Assembly (NCBI GenBank): GCA_020832105.1
Contig: JAFIFH010000002.1
Coordinates: 1-64,000 of the forward strand
Direction: 5' to 3'
From: Idiomarina sp.
GTDB lineage: Bacteria; Pseudomonadota; Gammaproteobacteria; Enterobacterales; Alteromonadaceae
DNA: 64,000 nucleotides
Both the position numbers and the translations under genes were made by a program. Shown here in pieces: positions 1 to 13,885 of this stretch (positions are counted from its first letter, which is position 1; the number at the start of each line of letters is the position of its first letter). Below the pieces are notes generated by a model that saw only the letters and a list, made by a program, of their open reading frames with translations, was not told the origin of the DNA and made no database searches.

Positions 1-967
1 CCGCCACCAGAGCAGCCATTGGGATTTGCGATACCCATGGGCTGAGGAACACCACCATTATAATCAACACAACACCAGCGACTAACTGCGACAAGCGACC
101 GCGACCACCGGATTTCACGTTGATAATAGACTGGCCAATCATCGCACAGCCTGCCATACCACCTAAAAAACCAGCGCCAACGTTGGCGATACCCTGACCA
201 CGGCATTCTTTATTACGGTCACTTTTGGTATCGGTGAGGTCATCGACAATGGTTTGCGTCATCATGGATTCGAGCAAACCGACAATAGCTAATGGCAGTG
301 CGTAAGGCAGAATAATGAAGAGAGTTTCCAGGTTCAGCGGCACATCTGGCCACAGGAACACCGGTAAGGTATCAGGGAGTTCACCCATGTCACCCACGGT
401 ACGAATGTCCAGGCCCATGTAAATTGCAATGGCCGTTAACACAACAATACACACCAACGGCGATGGAATAGCTTTAGTCACATAAGGCAGGCCATAGATA
501 ATACCAAGCCCGGCAAGTGTCATTGCGTAGACATGCCAGGTTACATTGGTTAACTCGGGGAGCTGGGCGAGGAAGATCAAAATTGCCAGCGCGTTGACAA
601 AGCCAGTCACCACAGATCGCGATACAAAGCGCATCAGGTTGCCAAGCTTTAACAAACCAAAGATAAGCTGGATAATACCGGTTAAAACGGTGGCGGCGAG
701 CAGGTATTCAAGACCATGGTCACGGACCAGTGTCACCATCAACAGCGCCATTGCGCCGGTGGCTGCAGAAATCTGCCCTGGCCGGCCACCAACGAATGCC
801 ATAATCACACAGATACAAAACGACGCGTAGAGACCCACTTTAGGATCGACACCAGCGATAATAGAAAAGGCTATCGCTTCAGGGATCAGCGCAAGCGCCA
901 CCACGATACCTGCTAACACGTCACCACGAATGTTAAAGAACCAGGTATGCTTAATATTTGCGAACAT
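1..967 (-). CDS. SulP-family inorganic anion transporter (partial)
   Basis: The reverse strand reads from an ATG at 965-967 and stays open to the window edge, so the C-terminal part is missing. The visible 322 residues are a polytopic membrane protein starting [16 protein letters not shown]. The SulP/SLC26 hallmark [10 protein letters not shown] lies near residue 30, and a chain of hydrophobic helices follows, with [15 protein letters not shown] around residues 60-75. The family moves sulfate, bicarbonate or other anions across the inner membrane, often with Na+ or H+. The C-terminal STAS domain, if present, would lie outside the window. Substrate cannot be told from this sequence; bicarbonate or sulfate are the usual ones in marine gammaproteobacteria. 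It is divergent from mioC. Confidence 0.9.
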   Translation of the reverse strand, partial: MFANIKHTWFFNIRGDVLAGIVVALALIPEAIAFSIIAGVDPKVGLYASFCICVIMAFVGGRPGQISAATGAMALLMVTLVRDHGLEYLLAATVLTGIIQLIFGLLKLGNLMRFVSRSVVTGFVNALAILIFLAQLPELTNVTWHVYAMTLAGLGIIYGLPYVTKAIPSPLVCIVVLTAIAIYMGLDIRTVGDMGELPDTLPVFLWPDVPLNLETLFIILPYALPLAIVGLLESMMTQTIVDDLTDTKSDRNKECRGQGIANVGAGFLGGMAGCAMIGQSIINVKSGGRGRLSQLVAGVVLIIMVVFLSPWVSQIPMAALVA

Positions 968-1288
968 CGTAAAATTCCTTGTTGAACCAGCACTAAAAGG
1001 CACAAAAGTGACAGAAAAAACGCCCTTTTAAGCTAGTAATGTTAAAATGCGGTGAAAAATCACCCTATAAAAATAAATTGAAATAGCAGAAAGACTGGGC
1101 TCTTGAAGAAGATCCAGTGAAACGCAGGGGAAGAAAACCTGCAAAAATGAAAGGGTTGTTAGGGCGGCGTAGGCTGCACTGTAAAATTCCTGCTTAGAAG
1201 TTGTCTGAGAGGTTCTGGGCGCGCATGCTACGTGAAAGACGCCTAGAAAACAACCAGAAGCTAACACTTACCAAAAGGTTTCATTGTT
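968..1288. other. Intergenic region between the divergent SulP gene and mioC
   Basis: About 320 bp without a convincing gene. Short open frames here have no ribosome-binding site and no recognisable product. The region must carry the promoters of the SulP transporter (leftward) and mioC (rightward), but I could not pick a clear -35/-10 pair. An AAGG sequence about 10 nt before the mioC ATG is a plausible ribosome-binding site. Confidence 0.5.
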
Positions 1289-1729
1289 ATGACCATTCAT
1301 ATTCTTGTCGGCACCACCTCCGGCAATACAGAGTTCCTCGCCGAAACGCTACAAACCCGGCTAGAAGCGGCAGGCAAACAGACTCAATTGCATGACCTGC
1401 CAGCGTTAAAAGAAGTCCCCGTGGCGGATACGAGCTGGTTGATTTGTATTGCCACCCATGGTGCCGGTGAATACGCTGAGAGCATGCTCGACTTTATGGC
1501 CGACCTGGCCAAACAGCGCCCTGATTTGAGCTCAATCAAAGCTGCTCTCGTGAGCATAGGCGACTCCAGCTACGACACTTTTTGCCAGGCAGGTATCGAT
1601 ACGCAAACTCTGCTAAAGGATCTTAACGCGACATTAATTTGTGATCGCTTAGACATAGATATGATGCTGGATCCGGATCCCGAAGGTACTGCTGAAGCCT
1701 GGATCGAAAATAAACTCGATCTTTTTTAA
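1289..1729 (+). CDS. mioC: MioC, flavodoxin-like FMN protein
   Basis: A 146-residue flavodoxin-fold protein. The phosphate-binding loop GTTSGNTE sits at residues 8-15, followed by ATHGAGEY near 55-62 and GDSSYDTFC near 91-99, the usual FMN-contacting loops. In E. coli MioC binds FMN, has been linked to biotin synthase electron transfer, and sits immediately beside oriC, where its transcription crosses the origin. The same position is seen here, with oriC and then mnmG directly downstream. Length agrees with the E. coli protein (about 147 aa). Identification is firm; the physiological role is less clear in any organism. Confidence 0.92.
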   Translation: MTIHILVGTTSGNTEFLAETLQTRLEAAGKQTQLHDLPALKEVPVADTSWLICIATHGAGEYAESMLDFMADLAKQRPDLSSIKAALVSIGDSSYDTFCQAGIDTQTLLKDLNATLICDRLDIDMMLDPDPEGTAEAWIENKLDLF

Positions 1730-1879
1730 ATGCTGATTTTTAGCGGATGTGCATAGAATTGATACATACAGCACTGCTGAAGCCACTGCATGCTGTGACA
1801 ACACCGTAGATCTTACTCACAACTTGCCCACATGAACTTCAGGCACTTTCAAAAGCTGTGAATAGATCATGATCAAAGC

Positions 1880-2110
1880 TGTGATCACAACCGGGGACGA
1901 AACTGGGGATAAAAGTCATTGTGGATAACCCCATAGTTATCCCACTGGTTACCCCAGCATAAGATCGCTGTTTATGCACACTGATCGGGATCGCGTAAGA
2001 TCCTGATCTGTATTAGTTAAAACAGCTTACCCACAGATAATCGCTGAGCTAATAGAACAAGTAATAAGAAGATCTAAAGAAATAAAGATCTATATATACA
2101 GATCCTTAGT
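1880..2110. other. oriC: Chromosomal replication origin oriC
   Basis: The mioC-mnmG interval, as in E. coli. DnaA boxes seen: TGTGGATAA at 1920-1928 (perfect TTATCCACA on the minus strand), TTATGCACA at 1972-1980 (fits TTATNCACA), TTACCCACA at 2027-2035 (one mismatch) and TGGGGATAA at 1904-1912 (minus strand, one mismatch). A further degenerate box, TTATCCCAC, is at 1937-1945. About 17 GATC sites fall between 1800 and 2245, far above chance, which implies Dam methylation and SeqA control. Boxes lie on the mioC side and the AT-rich unwinding region on the mnmG side, the E. coli order. The exact limits are my estimate. Confidence 0.9.
2042..2106. other. AT-rich DNA unwinding element of oriC
   Basis: Read on the minus strand, this stretch contains three successive units beginning GATCT and followed by T/A-rich sequence: GATCTGTATATAT, GATCTTTATTTCT and GATCTTCTTATTA. 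They resemble the E. coli oriC 13-mers (GATCTNTTNTTTT). The TATATATA run at about 2091-2098 is the most easily melted part. Position next to the DnaA boxes on the mnmG side fits the enterobacterial layout. Confidence 0.75.
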
Positions 2111-2323
2111 CCCCATCATGACGAGATCCACCACAACACCTAAAGTGAATCCGCAATCAGCCATTCCTTCGCAGCCCAGGAACGTGTAAAATGCTCCTTC
2201 TGCGATCAAAGGATCGCGATCTTTTATTTCAAATTGATCATACCCAGACCTTCATTTGCTAGAAGATTGCGCTGACCCTTTTGAAATAAACATGCAAGCA
2301 AGTTTTATGATGGTGAAAGACAT

Positions 2324-4222
2324 ATGACCCAAGATTTTGATGTGATAGTAATTGGTGGTGGACATGCTGGTACAGAAGCTGCGCTCGCGGCTGCTCGTAT
2401 GGGGCAAAGCACCCTATTGCTGACACACAACATAGATACCTTGGGTCAAATGTCTTGTAACCCCGCAATCGGCGGTATCGGCAAAGGTCACCTGGTCAAA
2501 GAAATTGACGCCATGGGCGGGATCATGGCAAAAGCCGCTGATCATGCTGGCATTCAATTCAGAACCTTAAACGCGTCTAAAGGCCCAGCCGTTCGTGCCA
2601 CTCGCGCCCAAGCTGATCGAGCATTGTACAAAGCCTATATTCGCCAGGCACTGGAACATCAACCGAATCTTAAAATCTTTCAGCAAGCCTGTGATGATCT
2701 CATGGTAGAAAGCACTGGCCAAGGCCAACGAGTCACCGGTGTGGTCACCCAAATGGGGCTCAGGTTCACTGCCAAAACAGTTGTGCTCACCGTAGGTACG
2801 TTTTTAGGTGGCCAAATCCATATCGGGCTTAGTCAGTACAAGGGCGGTCGTGCAGGGGATCCACCCTCCATTGCATTAGCAGACCGTTTACGTGAATTAC
2901 CACTTAGAGTTGATCGCTTAAAAACCGGCACCCCAGCACGGATCGATGCCAACACCATCGATTTCTCAGTCATGCAGGAACAGCCTGGCGATAATCCGAC
3001 ACCAATTTTTTCATATATGGGGTCACAAGCTGATCACCCACGGCAAATCAGTTGTTTTATTACTCATACCAACGCCAAAACCCACGACATTATTCGTCAG
3101 GGCTTAGATCGCTCACCCATGTATTCAGGGGTGATTGAAGGGGTAGGACCACGTTACTGCCCATCCATTGAAGATAAAGTCATGCGTTTTGCAGAACGTG
3201 ACAGTCACCAGATTTTCGTTGAACCTGAAGGTTTAAACTGCACAGAGGTGTATCCAAACGGCATTTCAACTAGCCTGCCCTTTGATGTGCAGATTGCTTT
3301 AGTACAGTCCATCAAAGGCTTTGAGCATGCCCACATTACTCGTCCTGGCTATGCCATTGAATATGACTTTTTCGATCCTCGCGATCTTAAACCATCATTA
3401 GAAACTAAACATATCGACGGGCTCTTTTTTGCCGGCCAAATCAATGGCACCACAGGCTATGAAGAAGCCGGTGCGCAGGGCCTTATCGCTGGTATGAACG
3501 CAGCCCTACAAGTACAGGACAAAGATGCCTGGACGCCTCGTCGGGATGAAGGCTATATCGGTGTTCTGGTGGACGATCTTGCTACTTTGGGCACCAAAGA
3601 ACCCTATCGTATGTTCACTTCCCGCGCCGAATATCGCTTGTTACTGCGCGAAGACAATGCTGATCGTCGTCTCACCGCTAAAGCCCGTGATTTAGGTTTA
3701 GTTTGCGACGCACGCTGGGCACGCTTCAGTGAAAAAATGGAGACTATCGACCGTGAGCAAACAAGATTGCGCGGTACCTGGCTGCATAAAGATCATGCAG
3801 CGGTGAGTGAGCTCAATCCACTTTTGAAAACGCCTATCAGTAAAGAAGTAAACCTCGAAGAGTTGTTACGCCGACCAGAGGTCACTTATAAAAGTCTGAC
3901 CTCAATTGAAAGTCTGGGTCCCGCCCTTGAGGATCAGCAGGCTGCCGAGCAGGTTGAGATTCAAACTAAATATGCGGGCTATATTGCACGCCAGCAAGAT
4001 GAAATTGCCAAGGCGATGCGCCATGAGCATACATCGTTACCAACCACCTTTGATTACAGCACTATTTCAGGGTTATCAAACGAAGTAGTGAGTAAATTAA
4101 TGGAACATAAACCGCAAACGGTGGGCCAGGCGGCACGTATTTCCGGAATTACACCTGCAGCCATTTCGATGCTGTTAGTGCACCTGAAAAAACACGGGTT
4201 ACTTCGTAAAAAGAGTGCGTAA
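2324..4222 (+). CDS. mnmG: MnmG (GidA), tRNA U34 carboxymethylaminomethyl modification enzyme
   Basis: A 632-residue protein, essentially the usual length (629 in E. coli). The N-terminal FAD-binding loop [10 protein letters not shown] is at about residues 12-21, and [16 protein letters not shown] follows near residues 46-61, both signatures of the family. With MnmE it uses FAD and methylenetetrahydrofolate to install the cmnm5 group on wobble uridine of tRNAs reading split codon boxes, in the cytoplasm. It is the first gene downstream of oriC and is followed by rsmG, the classic gid pair. The start is an ATG inside GACATATG; a GGTGAAAGA sequence just upstream serves as ribosome-binding site. 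Confidence 0.98.
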   Translation: MTQDFDVIVIGGGHAGTEAALAAARMGQSTLLLTHNIDTLGQMSCNPAIGGIGKGHLVKEIDAMGGIMAKAADHAGIQFRTLNASKGPAVRATRAQADRALYKAYIRQALEHQPNLKIFQQACDDLMVESTGQGQRVTGVVTQMGLRFTAKTVVLTVGTFLGGQIHIGLSQYKGGRAGDPPSIALADRLRELPLRVDRLKTGTPARIDANTIDFSVMQEQPGDNPTPIFSYMGSQADHPRQISCFITHTNAKTHDIIRQGLDRSPMYSGVIEGVGPRYCPSIEDKVMRFAERDSHQIFVEPEGLNCTEVYPNGISTSLPFDVQIALVQSIKGFEHAHITRPGYAIEYDFFDPRDLKPSLETKHIDGLFFAGQINGTTGYEEAGAQGLIAGMNAALQVQDKDAWTPRRDEGYIGVLVDDLATLGTKEPYRMFTSRAEYRLLLREDNADRRLTAKARDLGLVCDARWARFSEKMETIDREQTRLRGTWLHKDHAAVSELNPLLKTPISKEVNLEELLRRPEVTYKSLTSIESLGPALEDQQAAEQVEIQTKYAGYIARQQDEIAKAMRHEHTSLPTTFDYSTISGLSNEVVSKLMEHKPQTVGQAARISGITPAAISMLLVHLKKHGLLRKKSA

Positions 4223-4323
4223 AAAGACAGCCGCTCGTTACCTTGGGTCAGCCATCGGCCTGCCAGGGTTTTACGTAATGTTTACCCGCTACATCTAGCG
4301 ACTCAACCAGCACAGGGAATACT

Positions 4324-4971
4324 ATGAAACACGCAGCACCCGATGCAGCGGTGTTGCGTCAGCAGCTTGTTAAGCTATTGACGCAAACAGACCTTGCGGT
4401 GACCGATCAGCAAATAGACCAGTTAATTACCTTGGTTTTGTTACTCAACAAATGGAACAAAGCCTATAATTTAACTTCGGTCAGGGATCCGCAGCAGATG
4501 TTAGTGCGCCATATTCTCGATAGTGTAATGGTGTCACCATTCTTGCAAGGTGAGATGATTGCCGACGTGGGAACCGGGCCAGGCTTGCCTGGTTTACCAT
4601 TGGCCATTATCAATCCGCAGCGTCATTTTGTGTTAATTGACAGCTTGGGTAAGCGAATTAATTTCATTCGCCAGATAGTTCATCAATTGGGTTTGAAAAA
4701 CGTGACTGCGATCCAAAGTCGGGTTGAAGATTACCAACCTGAACAACCTTTTAGTTGTGTGCTAAGCCGGGCGTTCGCGTCACTTGCAGATATGCTGCGC
4801 TGGTGTCATCATTTACCAGCACCTGATGGTCAGTTCCTGGCGTTAAAAGGTCAGCTTGACCAAAGTGAGCTGGAGGCGATACCTGCTGAATATGCGGTTT
4901 TAGCCACTGATCGGTTACAGGTCCCGCAGCTAGATGCTTTACGTCATGTAGTCACCATTGGTGTTCGTTAA
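4324..4971 (+). CDS. rsmG: RsmG (GidB), 16S rRNA m7G527 methyltransferase
   Basis: A 215-residue Rossmann-fold methyltransferase, close to the E. coli length of 207. The SAM-binding motif [14 protein letters not shown] lies near residues 81-94, and the N-terminal helical region contains NKAYNLTS, a family signature. It methylates N7 of G527 in 16S rRNA; loss causes low-level streptomycin resistance in known bacteria. It follows mnmG after about 100 bp and precedes parA by about 60 bp, the standard origin-proximal order in gammaproteobacteria that keep a Par system. Confidence 0.97.
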   Translation: MKHAAPDAAVLRQQLVKLLTQTDLAVTDQQIDQLITLVLLLNKWNKAYNLTSVRDPQQMLVRHILDSVMVSPFLQGEMIADVGTGPGLPGLPLAIINPQRHFVLIDSLGKRINFIRQIVHQLGLKNVTAIQSRVEDYQPEQPFSCVLSRAFASLADMLRWCHHLPAPDGQFLALKGQLDQSELEAIPAEYAVLATDRLQVPQLDALRHVVTIGVR

Positions 4972-5032
4972 ACCTACAGCGTCGATTGACAACCACCGAG
5001 TTAAACAGTTTTAGCAAATAAAAGAGGCAACT

Positions 5033-5827
5033 TTGGGCAGAGTCATCGCGATTGCGAATCAAAAAGGCGGTGTGGGCAAAACCACAACGGCCGTCAACCT
5101 GGCAGCATCCATGGCTGCTACCCGGCGTAAAGTGCTACTCATCGATTTGGATCCCCAGGGTAACGCCACCATGGGCAGTGGGGTTGATAAATATAACGTT
5201 GCGACGACCGCTTTCGATCTTTTCGTCAACGACATGCCAGTGGTCGATGTGCTGGTCCATTGTGAAGATGTTAAATACGATTTAATCGCCGCCAATAGCG
5301 ATGTCACAGCTGCTGAAATAAAACTGATGGAAGTATTTGCCCGTGAGACTAAACTCAGACGGGCGCTCGAACCGGTGCGCGACAATTACGACTTTATCTT
5401 TATCGATTGCCCGCCGTCTTTGAACTTATTGACCGTGAACGCAATGGCCGCTGCAGACTCAATTATGGTGCCGATGCAGTGTGAATATTATGCGCTCGAG
5501 GGCCTGACTGCGCTAATGGACACTATTGAACAGCTGGCCGCCGTCGTTAACCCGGCATTAATCATTGAGGGGATCCTGCGGACTATGTATGATCCGCGTA
5601 ACCGACTTGCCAACGACGTATCTGAGCAGCTCAAAAATCACTTTGCTGATAAAGTGTATCGCACAGTGATTCCACGTAATGTTCGTCTGGCTGAAGCCCC
5701 TAGTTTTGGTTCGCCAGTTATGTATTACGATAAGGCTTCAACCGGAGCCAAAGCTTACCTGGCCCTTGCCGGCGAAGTCATTCGTCGTGCCGAGCAGAAT
5801 GACCAGGCGTTGTCATCAGCCTCATAA
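5033..5827 (+). CDS. parA: ParA (Soj) chromosome partitioning ATPase
   Basis: A 264-residue deviant Walker-type ATPase. The P-loop KGGVGKTT is at residues 11-18, DLDPQGNAT near 39-47 (Walker A-prime) and FIDCPPSL near 124-131 (Walker B). Translation most likely begins at the TTG at 5033, since the sequence [15 protein letters not shown] that follows matches the usual extreme N-terminus, and AAAGAGG lies just upstream. ParA-ATP binds nucleoid DNA and is released by ParB, moving origin regions apart. The ParB gene follows after 16 bp, in one operon. No parS site of the TGTTTCACGTGAAACA type was found in the window. Confidence 0.96.
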   Translation: MGRVIAIANQKGGVGKTTTAVNLAASMAATRRKVLLIDLDPQGNATMGSGVDKYNVATTAFDLFVNDMPVVDVLVHCEDVKYDLIAANSDVTAAEIKLMEVFARETKLRRALEPVRDNYDFIFIDCPPSLNLLTVNAMAAADSIMVPMQCEYYALEGLTALMDTIEQLAAVVNPALIIEGILRTMYDPRNRLANDVSEQLKNHFADKVYRTVIPRNVRLAEAPSFGSPVMYYDKASTGAKAYLALAGEVIRRAEQNDQALSSAS

Positions 5828-5843
5828 GAAAAAAGGTTAACCC

Positions 5844-6743
5844 ATGTCTGCAAAGAAAAGAGGTTTAGGTAGAGGTCTGGATGCCCTACTAACCGATAGT
5901 GCCAGCGCGGCTGCGCGCCATGAAGCATCGCGCAAAGATTTACATTCGCTAGCGGAAACGTCCGCTGATAAAGGCGAACTGCAGAATATTCCGGTTGAAT
6001 TTTTAACCCCCGGCCGTTACCAACCGCGCAAAGATATGGCACCTGATGCCCTGGAAGAGCTGGCAAACTCAGTTCGTGCTCAGGGTATTATTCAACCCGT
6101 GGTCGTGCGTGAACTGAGCAAAGATAAATATGAAATCATTGCCGGTGAACGCCGTTGGCGTGCTGCGCAACTTGCTGGCCTGGATACGATCCCGTGTTTA
6201 ATTAAAGATGTCAGCGACGAAGCCACTATAGCTATCGCTTTAATTGAAAATATTCAGCGCGAAGATTTGAATGCGATGGAAGAAGCCAGTGCGTTACAAC
6301 GGCTGCAGGATGAATTTAAGCTAACCCACCAAGGGGTTGCCGACGCAGTCGGTAAATCGCGTACTACGGTGACCAACTTACTGCGCTTAAACAATCTCAA
6401 TGATGATGTGAAAACCTTGCTCGAGCGCGGCGATATCGAACTGGGCCACGCCAAAGTGTTGTTGGCAGCTGAAGGTGACGTACAAAGTGATTTAGCCAGG
6501 ATGATAGTGGCCAAAGCACTCACGGTGCGCGAAGCGGAGAAGCTGGTCAATAAAGCCCTGAATCCTACCGAGGCAAAACCTGCACAGCAGCCTGACCCGA
6601 ATGTTCAGCAATTGGAGTCCCGTTTAAGTGAACGTCTGGGGGCAACGGTTGCAATTACGCATAACCGCAAGGGTAAAGGCAAAGTGGTGATTAACTACGC
6701 CAGCCTGGATGAACTAGACGGCATTCTCGCCCACATTAAATAA
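5844..6743 (+). CDS. parB: ParB (Spo0J) centromere-binding CTPase
   Basis: A 299-residue protein with the standard layout. The basic N-terminus KKRGLGRGLDALL is the ParA-interacting segment. The ParB/Srx CTP-binding domain is at about residues 45-140 and includes PGRYQPRKDM and the box GERRWRAAQLAG. The helix-turn-helix is near 160-190 (GVADAVGKSRTTVTNLLRL), and a C-terminal dimerisation tail follows. ParB loads on parS sites near the origin, spreads as a CTP-dependent clamp and recruits SMC. It is the last gene of the segment before the ATP synthase operon, which has its own promoter about 70 bp after the ParB stop. Confidence 0.96.
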   Translation: MSAKKRGLGRGLDALLTDSASAAARHEASRKDLHSLAETSADKGELQNIPVEFLTPGRYQPRKDMAPDALEELANSVRAQGIIQPVVVRELSKDKYEIIAGERRWRAAQLAGLDTIPCLIKDVSDEATIAIALIENIQREDLNAMEEASALQRLQDEFKLTHQGVADAVGKSRTTVTNLLRLNNLNDDVKTLLERGDIELGHAKVLLAAEGDVQSDLARMIVAKALTVREAEKLVNKALNPTEAKPAQQPDPNVQQLESRLSERLGATVAITHNRKGKGKVVINYASLDELDGILAHIK

Positions 6744-6809
6744 TTGTTGCTGCTTTGCAAGCATCCTTGAATTTAAACGCCTGAAGGCTAACCCCTTTGG
6801 TCGATAAAG

Positions 6810-6837
6810 TTGCAATTTGCGTGTGAAACTTTATAAT
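6810..6837 (+). promoter_or_regulatory. Putative sigma-70 promoter of the atp operon
   Basis: TTGCAA (6810-6815) and a perfect TATAAT (6832-6837) are separated by 16 bp, about 60 bp upstream of the atpI start. It is the only good -10 box in the 107-bp gap after parB. Assignment is from consensus only. Confidence 0.6.
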
Positions 6838-6898
6838 CGCCCGAGTTTTTGTGTCGCGCAATTTAAACACGGCACGGTTAGCATGCAGGAAATCAATC

Positions 6899-8157
<1,259 letters not shown>

Positions 8158-8195
8158 GTTCGATTTTTTACTTTTACTTTTAACCTTAACTTTAG

Positions 8196-8453
<258 letters not shown>

Positions 8454-8486
8454 GAGTCCCTGTAACCAACCAATAGGAGGCTCGTT

Positions 8487-8957
8487 GTGGATATCAACGC
8501 AACTCTGATAGGTCAATCGATCGCGATGGTCGTGTTCGTGTGGTTCACCATGAAATTTGTGTGGCCACCACTGAACAACGCCATCGAAGAGCGTCAGAAA
8601 AGAATTGCTGACGGGCTTGCGGCTTCCGAGCTTGCCGAGAAAGACCTTGAAAAAGCACACGAGCAGGTTGCAGCCGAGCTTAATAAAGCTAAAGCTGATG
8701 CCGCTGAAATCATCGAACAGGCACGCAAGCGTGCAAACAAACTGGTAGATGACGAAACTCAGCGTGGCCAGGAAGAGCGTGAGAAAATCATTGCCTCTGG
8801 TCATACCGAGATCGAAGCGGAACGTAACCGTGCTCGCGAAGAACTACGTAAGCAGGTCGCTATACTGGCAATTGCCGGTGCTGAGAAAATTATTCAGCGC
8901 GAAGTAGACGCGGCTAAACAAAGTGACATAGTTGATAAACTGGTCGCTGAACTGTAA
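8487..8957 (+). CDS. atpF: F1Fo ATP synthase subunit b
   Basis: A 156-residue peripheral-stalk subunit, the same length as in E. coli. One N-terminal membrane helix (residues 5-25) is followed by a long charged coiled coil rich in Ala, Glu, Lys and Arg, with the short hinge-like sequence [10 protein letters not shown] near residues 36-45. The start is a GTG at 8487, placed 6 nt after the strong ribosome-binding site TAGGAGG. Two copies connect subunit a in the membrane to delta on top of F1. Neighbours are atpE and atpH. Confidence 0.97.
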   Translation: MDINATLIGQSIAMVVFVWFTMKFVWPPLNNAIEERQKRIADGLAASELAEKDLEKAHEQVAAELNKAKADAAEIIEQARKRANKLVDDETQRGQEEREKIIASGHTEIEAERNRAREELRKQVAILAIAGAEKIIQREVDAAKQSDIVDKLVAEL

Positions 8958-8974
8958 TCACGGGGGTTGAGCAA

Positions 8975-9508
8975 ATGTCAGATTTGACTACGGTGGCTCG
9001 CCCCTATGCGAAAGCAGCTTTTGATTTTGCTGTTGAGCAGGGCGCGTTACAGGAATGGCATGAGATGTTGGCGTTTGCCGCGCAAGTGGCGAACGACGAT
9101 GCTATGCAGGGTTTCCTGAAAGGCGCCGTTGGCCGCGAAAAAGCCACTCAGATGTTTCTGAGTGTGTGTGGTGAACAGCTCAACGAGAAAGGCCAGAACT
9201 TTATTAAAGTTGTGGCCGCTAACGGACGCTTAATTGCATTGCCTGCAGTCTTAGAGATGTTTTCGAGACTGCGTGCTGATCATGATAATGAAATCAGCGT
9301 CGATGTCACTTCGGCAAGCGAGCTCAGTGATGAGCAGCTGACCAAGTTAAGTGCTGCGTTAGAAAAACGTCTCGCACGCAAAGTTAAGCTCAATTGCAGT
9401 GTAAATCCTGACCTCATGGGTGGCCTCTATATTCAGGCCGGCGACACCGTCATTGACGGGACCCTGAAAAGCCAGCTTTCTAAGCTGTCGCACACACTGC
9501 AATCATAA
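8975..9508 (+). CDS. atpH: F1Fo ATP synthase subunit delta
   Basis: A 177-residue protein, matching the E. coli length. The N-terminal [11 protein letters not shown] is the family signature of the helical domain that binds the top of the alpha subunit, and the C-terminal part ([19 protein letters not shown]) is the conserved region that contacts subunit b. It is the peripheral-stalk cap in the cytoplasmic F1 sector. It lies between atpF (17 bp gap) and atpA (14 bp gap). Confidence 0.97.
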   Translation: MSDLTTVARPYAKAAFDFAVEQGALQEWHEMLAFAAQVANDDAMQGFLKGAVGREKATQMFLSVCGEQLNEKGQNFIKVVAANGRLIALPAVLEMFSRLRADHDNEISVDVTSASELSDEQLTKLSAALEKRLARKVKLNCSVNPDLMGGLYIQAGDTVIDGTLKSQLSKLSHTLQS

Positions 9509-9522
9509 TCGGGGACGAGAGC

Positions 9523-11064
9523 ATGCAACTGAATTCAAATGAAATTGCAGAACTGATCAAAAAACGAATTGATCAGTTTGAAGTCGTCAGTGAAGCTCGT
9601 AACGAAGGTACCATTGTCGCGAATACCGACGGTATCATTCGCATCAACGGCCTTGCAGATTGTATGCAAGGTGAGATGGTCGAGCTTCCTGGAAATCGTT
9701 ACGCCATCGCACTTAACCTGGAGCGTGACTCTGTAGGTGCGGTAGTGATGGGCCCTTATGCAGATTTGCAGGAAGGTACCAAAGTTAAGTCAACTGGCCG
9801 CGTACTGGAAGTTCCAGTGGGCGAAGCGTTACTGGGCCGTGTTGTAAACACCCTGGGCGCACCAATCGACGGTAAAGGCGCGATTGACGCTGCAGGTTTT
9901 GAACCTGTAGAGAAAATTGCTCCGGGCGTTATCGAGCGTCAGGCCGTAGATCAGCCAATTCAGACTGGTTACAAATCTATTGATGCCATGATTCCAATCG
10001 GCCGTGGCCAGCGTGAGCTGATCATCGGTGACCGTCAAACCGGTAAAACAGCGATTGCTATCGATGCCATCATCAATCAGAAAGGCACCGGCGTTAAATG
10101 TGTCTACGTTGCTATCGGTCAGAAATCATCGACCATCGCTAACGTGGTACGCAAGCTGGAAGAGCACGGCGCATTAGAGCACACGATTATCGTGGCTGCC
10201 TCTGCGTCTGAGTCTGCTGCACTGCAGTATCTTGCGCCATACTCTGGTTGTACCATGGGTGAATTCTTCCGTGACCGCGGTGAAGATGCGCTGATTATTT
10301 ATGATGACCTGTCAAAGCAGGCCGTTGCATATCGTCAGATCTCACTGTTGCTACGCCGTCCACCAGGACGTGAAGCATTCCCAGGGGACGTATTCTACCT
10401 CCACAGCCGTTTGCTTGAGCGTGCTGCTCGTATTAACGAGTCAGAAGTTGAGCGTTTAACCAACGGTGCAGTGAAAGGTAAAACAGGTTCACTGACTGCC
10501 CTGCCTATTATCGAAACCCAGGCAGGTGACGTATCAGCTTTCGTACCAACCAACGTAATCTCAATCACCGACGGTCAGATCTTCCTAGAGTCTGATTTAT
10601 TCAACGCGGGTATTCGTCCTGCGGTGAACGCTGGTGTATCGGTTTCTCGTATCGGTGGTGCAGCTCAGACCAAAATCATCAAGAAGCTGGGTGGCGGTAT
10701 CCGTCTTGCCTTAGCACAGTATCGTGAGCTGGCGGCATTCGCTCAGTTCGCATCTGACCTTGATGCCGCGACCCGTGAACAGTTAGAACACGGTCAGCGC
10801 GTTACTGAGCTGATGAAGCAGAACCAGTATAAGCCAATGAGTGTTGCTGACATGGCAGTGTCTATTTACGCTGCAGAGAAAGGTCATCTGAAAGGTATCG
10901 AAATTAGCAAAGTATTGCCGTTCGAAGCCGCTCTGATTGACTACATGAAAAGCGAACAAGCTGAGCTCATGGCTACCATTAATTCAACTGGCAATTATAA
11001 CGACGATATCGATAAACAGCTTGGTGCTGCTATCGAGAAGTTCAAAGCTACGCAAACGTGGTAA
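9523..11064 (+). CDS. atpA: F1Fo ATP synthase subunit alpha
   Basis: A 513-residue non-catalytic nucleotide-binding subunit, identical in length to E. coli AtpA. The P-loop GDRQTGKTA is near residues 169-177, followed by [15 protein letters not shown] and the signature [14 protein letters not shown], which carries the arginine finger near residue 376. Three copies alternate with three beta subunits in F1. The intergenic segment that follows (11065-11124) contains an imperfect hairpin around GCCGCTACG/CGTAGCGGC, possibly affecting relative expression of gamma. Confidence 0.98.
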   Translation: MQLNSNEIAELIKKRIDQFEVVSEARNEGTIVANTDGIIRINGLADCMQGEMVELPGNRYAIALNLERDSVGAVVMGPYADLQEGTKVKSTGRVLEVPVGEALLGRVVNTLGAPIDGKGAIDAAGFEPVEKIAPGVIERQAVDQPIQTGYKSIDAMIPIGRGQRELIIGDRQTGKTAIAIDAIINQKGTGVKCVYVAIGQKSSTIANVVRKLEEHGALEHTIIVAASASESAALQYLAPYSGCTMGEFFRDRGEDALIIYDDLSKQAVAYRQISLLLRRPPGREAFPGDVFYLHSRLLERAARINESEVERLTNGAVKGKTGSLTALPIIETQAGDVSAFVPTNVISITDGQIFLESDLFNAGIRPAVNAGVSVSRIGGAAQTKIIKKLGGGIRLALAQYRELAAFAQFASDLDAATREQLEHGQRVTELMKQNQYKPMSVADMAVSIYAAEKGHLKGIEISKVLPFEAALIDYMKSEQAELMATINSTGNYNDDIDKQLGAAIEKFKATQTW

Positions 11065-11124
11065 TTGAGCAGCCGCTACGCTTAAACGTAGCGGCTAAAG
11101 TCGTTTAATCGCAGGAGAAAAGTC

Positions 11125-11985
11125 ATGGCCGGCGGTAAAGAGATAAAAACCAAGATCGGGAGTATTAAAAATACTCAGAAGATCACCAACGCAATGGAAA
11201 TGGTTGCTGCGTCCAAGATGAAACGGGCGCAAGAGCGGATGGAGCGTTCACGCCCCTACGCTGATGCCATTCGCAGTGTGATTGGACACATCGCCCAGGG
11301 CGATCTCGACTTCACGCATCCTTACTTGGAAGAGCGTGAAGTGAAGCGTGTTGGTTACATCGTCATCTCAACCGACCGTGGACTATGCGGTGGCTTGAAC
11401 GCAAATGAGTTCAAAGCCGTTTTACGCGATGTCCAGCAATGGGATGAGAAAGGCGTTGCAGTCAGCTTCGCAGCCGTGGGTGGAAAAGCGACAGGTTTCT
11501 TTAAGCGTATCGCAGGGAGTTTAGAATCGCAGGCGTCAAGCCTCGGTGACGCGCCCTCAGTGAACGACGTAATCGGAACCGTTGCGGTAATGCTAAAAGC
11601 ATTCGATGAAGGCAAGATTGACCGCCTGTTTTTGGTGTATAACAAGTTCGTTAACACCATGACGCAGGACCCCGTAATCAATCAGCTGTTGCCTTTGCCG
11701 AAAAGTGATGAAGCCAAACGAGATCATTCGTGGGACTACATCTACGAGCCGGACGCTAAAGCCATTTTGAATACACTGATGAAACGCTTCGTTGAAAGCC
11801 AGGTGTATCAGGGTGTCGTTGACAACACTGCAAGTGAGCAGGCGGCACGAATGGTCGCGATGAAAGCTGCAACTGACAATGCGGGTGAACTTATTGATGA
11901 CCTGCAACTGGTCTACAACAAGGCCCGTCAGGCAGCGATTACGCAAGAAATTTCGGAAATTGTATCCGGCGCCGGTGCGGTATAA
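11125..11985 (+). CDS. atpG: F1Fo ATP synthase subunit gamma
   Basis: A 286-residue central-shaft subunit (E. coli 287). The N-terminal coiled-coil strand [20 protein letters not shown] and the C-terminal strand ending [13 protein letters not shown] are both intact; these pair as the rotating shaft within the alpha3beta3 ring. The middle Rossmann-like part carries [11 protein letters not shown], a family signature. AGGAG lies about 6 nt upstream of the ATG. It couples rotation of the c-ring to ATP synthesis. Confidence 0.98.
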   Translation: MAGGKEIKTKIGSIKNTQKITNAMEMVAASKMKRAQERMERSRPYADAIRSVIGHIAQGDLDFTHPYLEEREVKRVGYIVISTDRGLCGGLNANEFKAVLRDVQQWDEKGVAVSFAAVGGKATGFFKRIAGSLESQASSLGDAPSVNDVIGTVAVMLKAFDEGKIDRLFLVYNKFVNTMTQDPVINQLLPLPKSDEAKRDHSWDYIYEPDAKAILNTLMKRFVESQVYQGVVDNTASEQAARMVAMKAATDNAGELIDDLQLVYNKARQAAITQEISEIVSGAGAV

Positions 11986-12007
11986 GGCAAAGGTCTTAAA
12001 GATTTAA

Positions 12008-13411
<1,404 letters not shown>

Positions 13412-13429
13412 TCGAACCGGAGGTTTGTG

Positions 13430-13858
13430 ATGGCGGTAAATACAGTACACCTGGACATCGTAAGCGCGGAAGAGAAGTTATTCTCGAAGAAAGTGCGATC
13501 GATGACGGTGACAGGTAGTGAAGGTGAGCTGGGTATTTTACCTGGTCACTTACCTTTACTGACCGCCTTAAAGCCCGGCATGGTACGTGTGGTATTAGAA
13601 GATGGCCATGATGAACTTTTCTATATAGCCGGTGGCTTTATGGAAGTTCAGCCTGACTATATCACTGTACTGTCAGACACCGCCGTTCGCGGTGGTGATC
13701 TGGACGAGCAAGCAATCAACGCCGCTGAAAAGCGTGCCCGTGAAGCCATGGCCGATGCCAAAGGTGACATGAGCTACGCAGAAGCTGCTGCTGAACTTGC
13801 CCGTGCTGTGGCACAGCTACGCGTATTGCAACAACTGCGTCGCCGCAAAGGTGGTTAA
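13430..13858 (+). CDS. atpC: F1Fo ATP synthase subunit epsilon
   Basis: A 142-residue protein with the N-terminal beta-sandwich ([22 protein letters not shown] region, residues 29-50) and a C-terminal helical pair rich in Ala and Arg that can inhibit F1. I prefer the ATG at 13430, 6 nt after GGAGG, over the adjacent in-frame GTG at 13427, which would be only 3 nt away. It is the last gene of the operon and is followed within 30 bp by a strong intrinsic terminator. Confidence 0.96.
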   Translation: MAVNTVHLDIVSAEEKLFSKKVRSMTVTGSEGELGILPGHLPLLTALKPGMVRVVLEDGHDELFYIAGGFMEVQPDYITVLSDTAVRGGDLDEQAINAAEKRAREAMADAKGDMSYAEAAAELARAVAQLRVLQQLRRRKGG

Positions 13859-13885
13859 CAGCCCTGCATCGTCAATGTACGAATG

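Noticed and set aside
5059-5385. Long antisense open frames inside parA, atpD, glmS and other strongly coding genes
   Set aside because: They are shadows of the real coding strand; none has a ribosome-binding site or recognisable domains.
5033-6743. parS site near parA/parB
   Set aside because: No TGTTTCACGTGAAACA-like sequence was found in the window; sites may lie on the other side of the origin.
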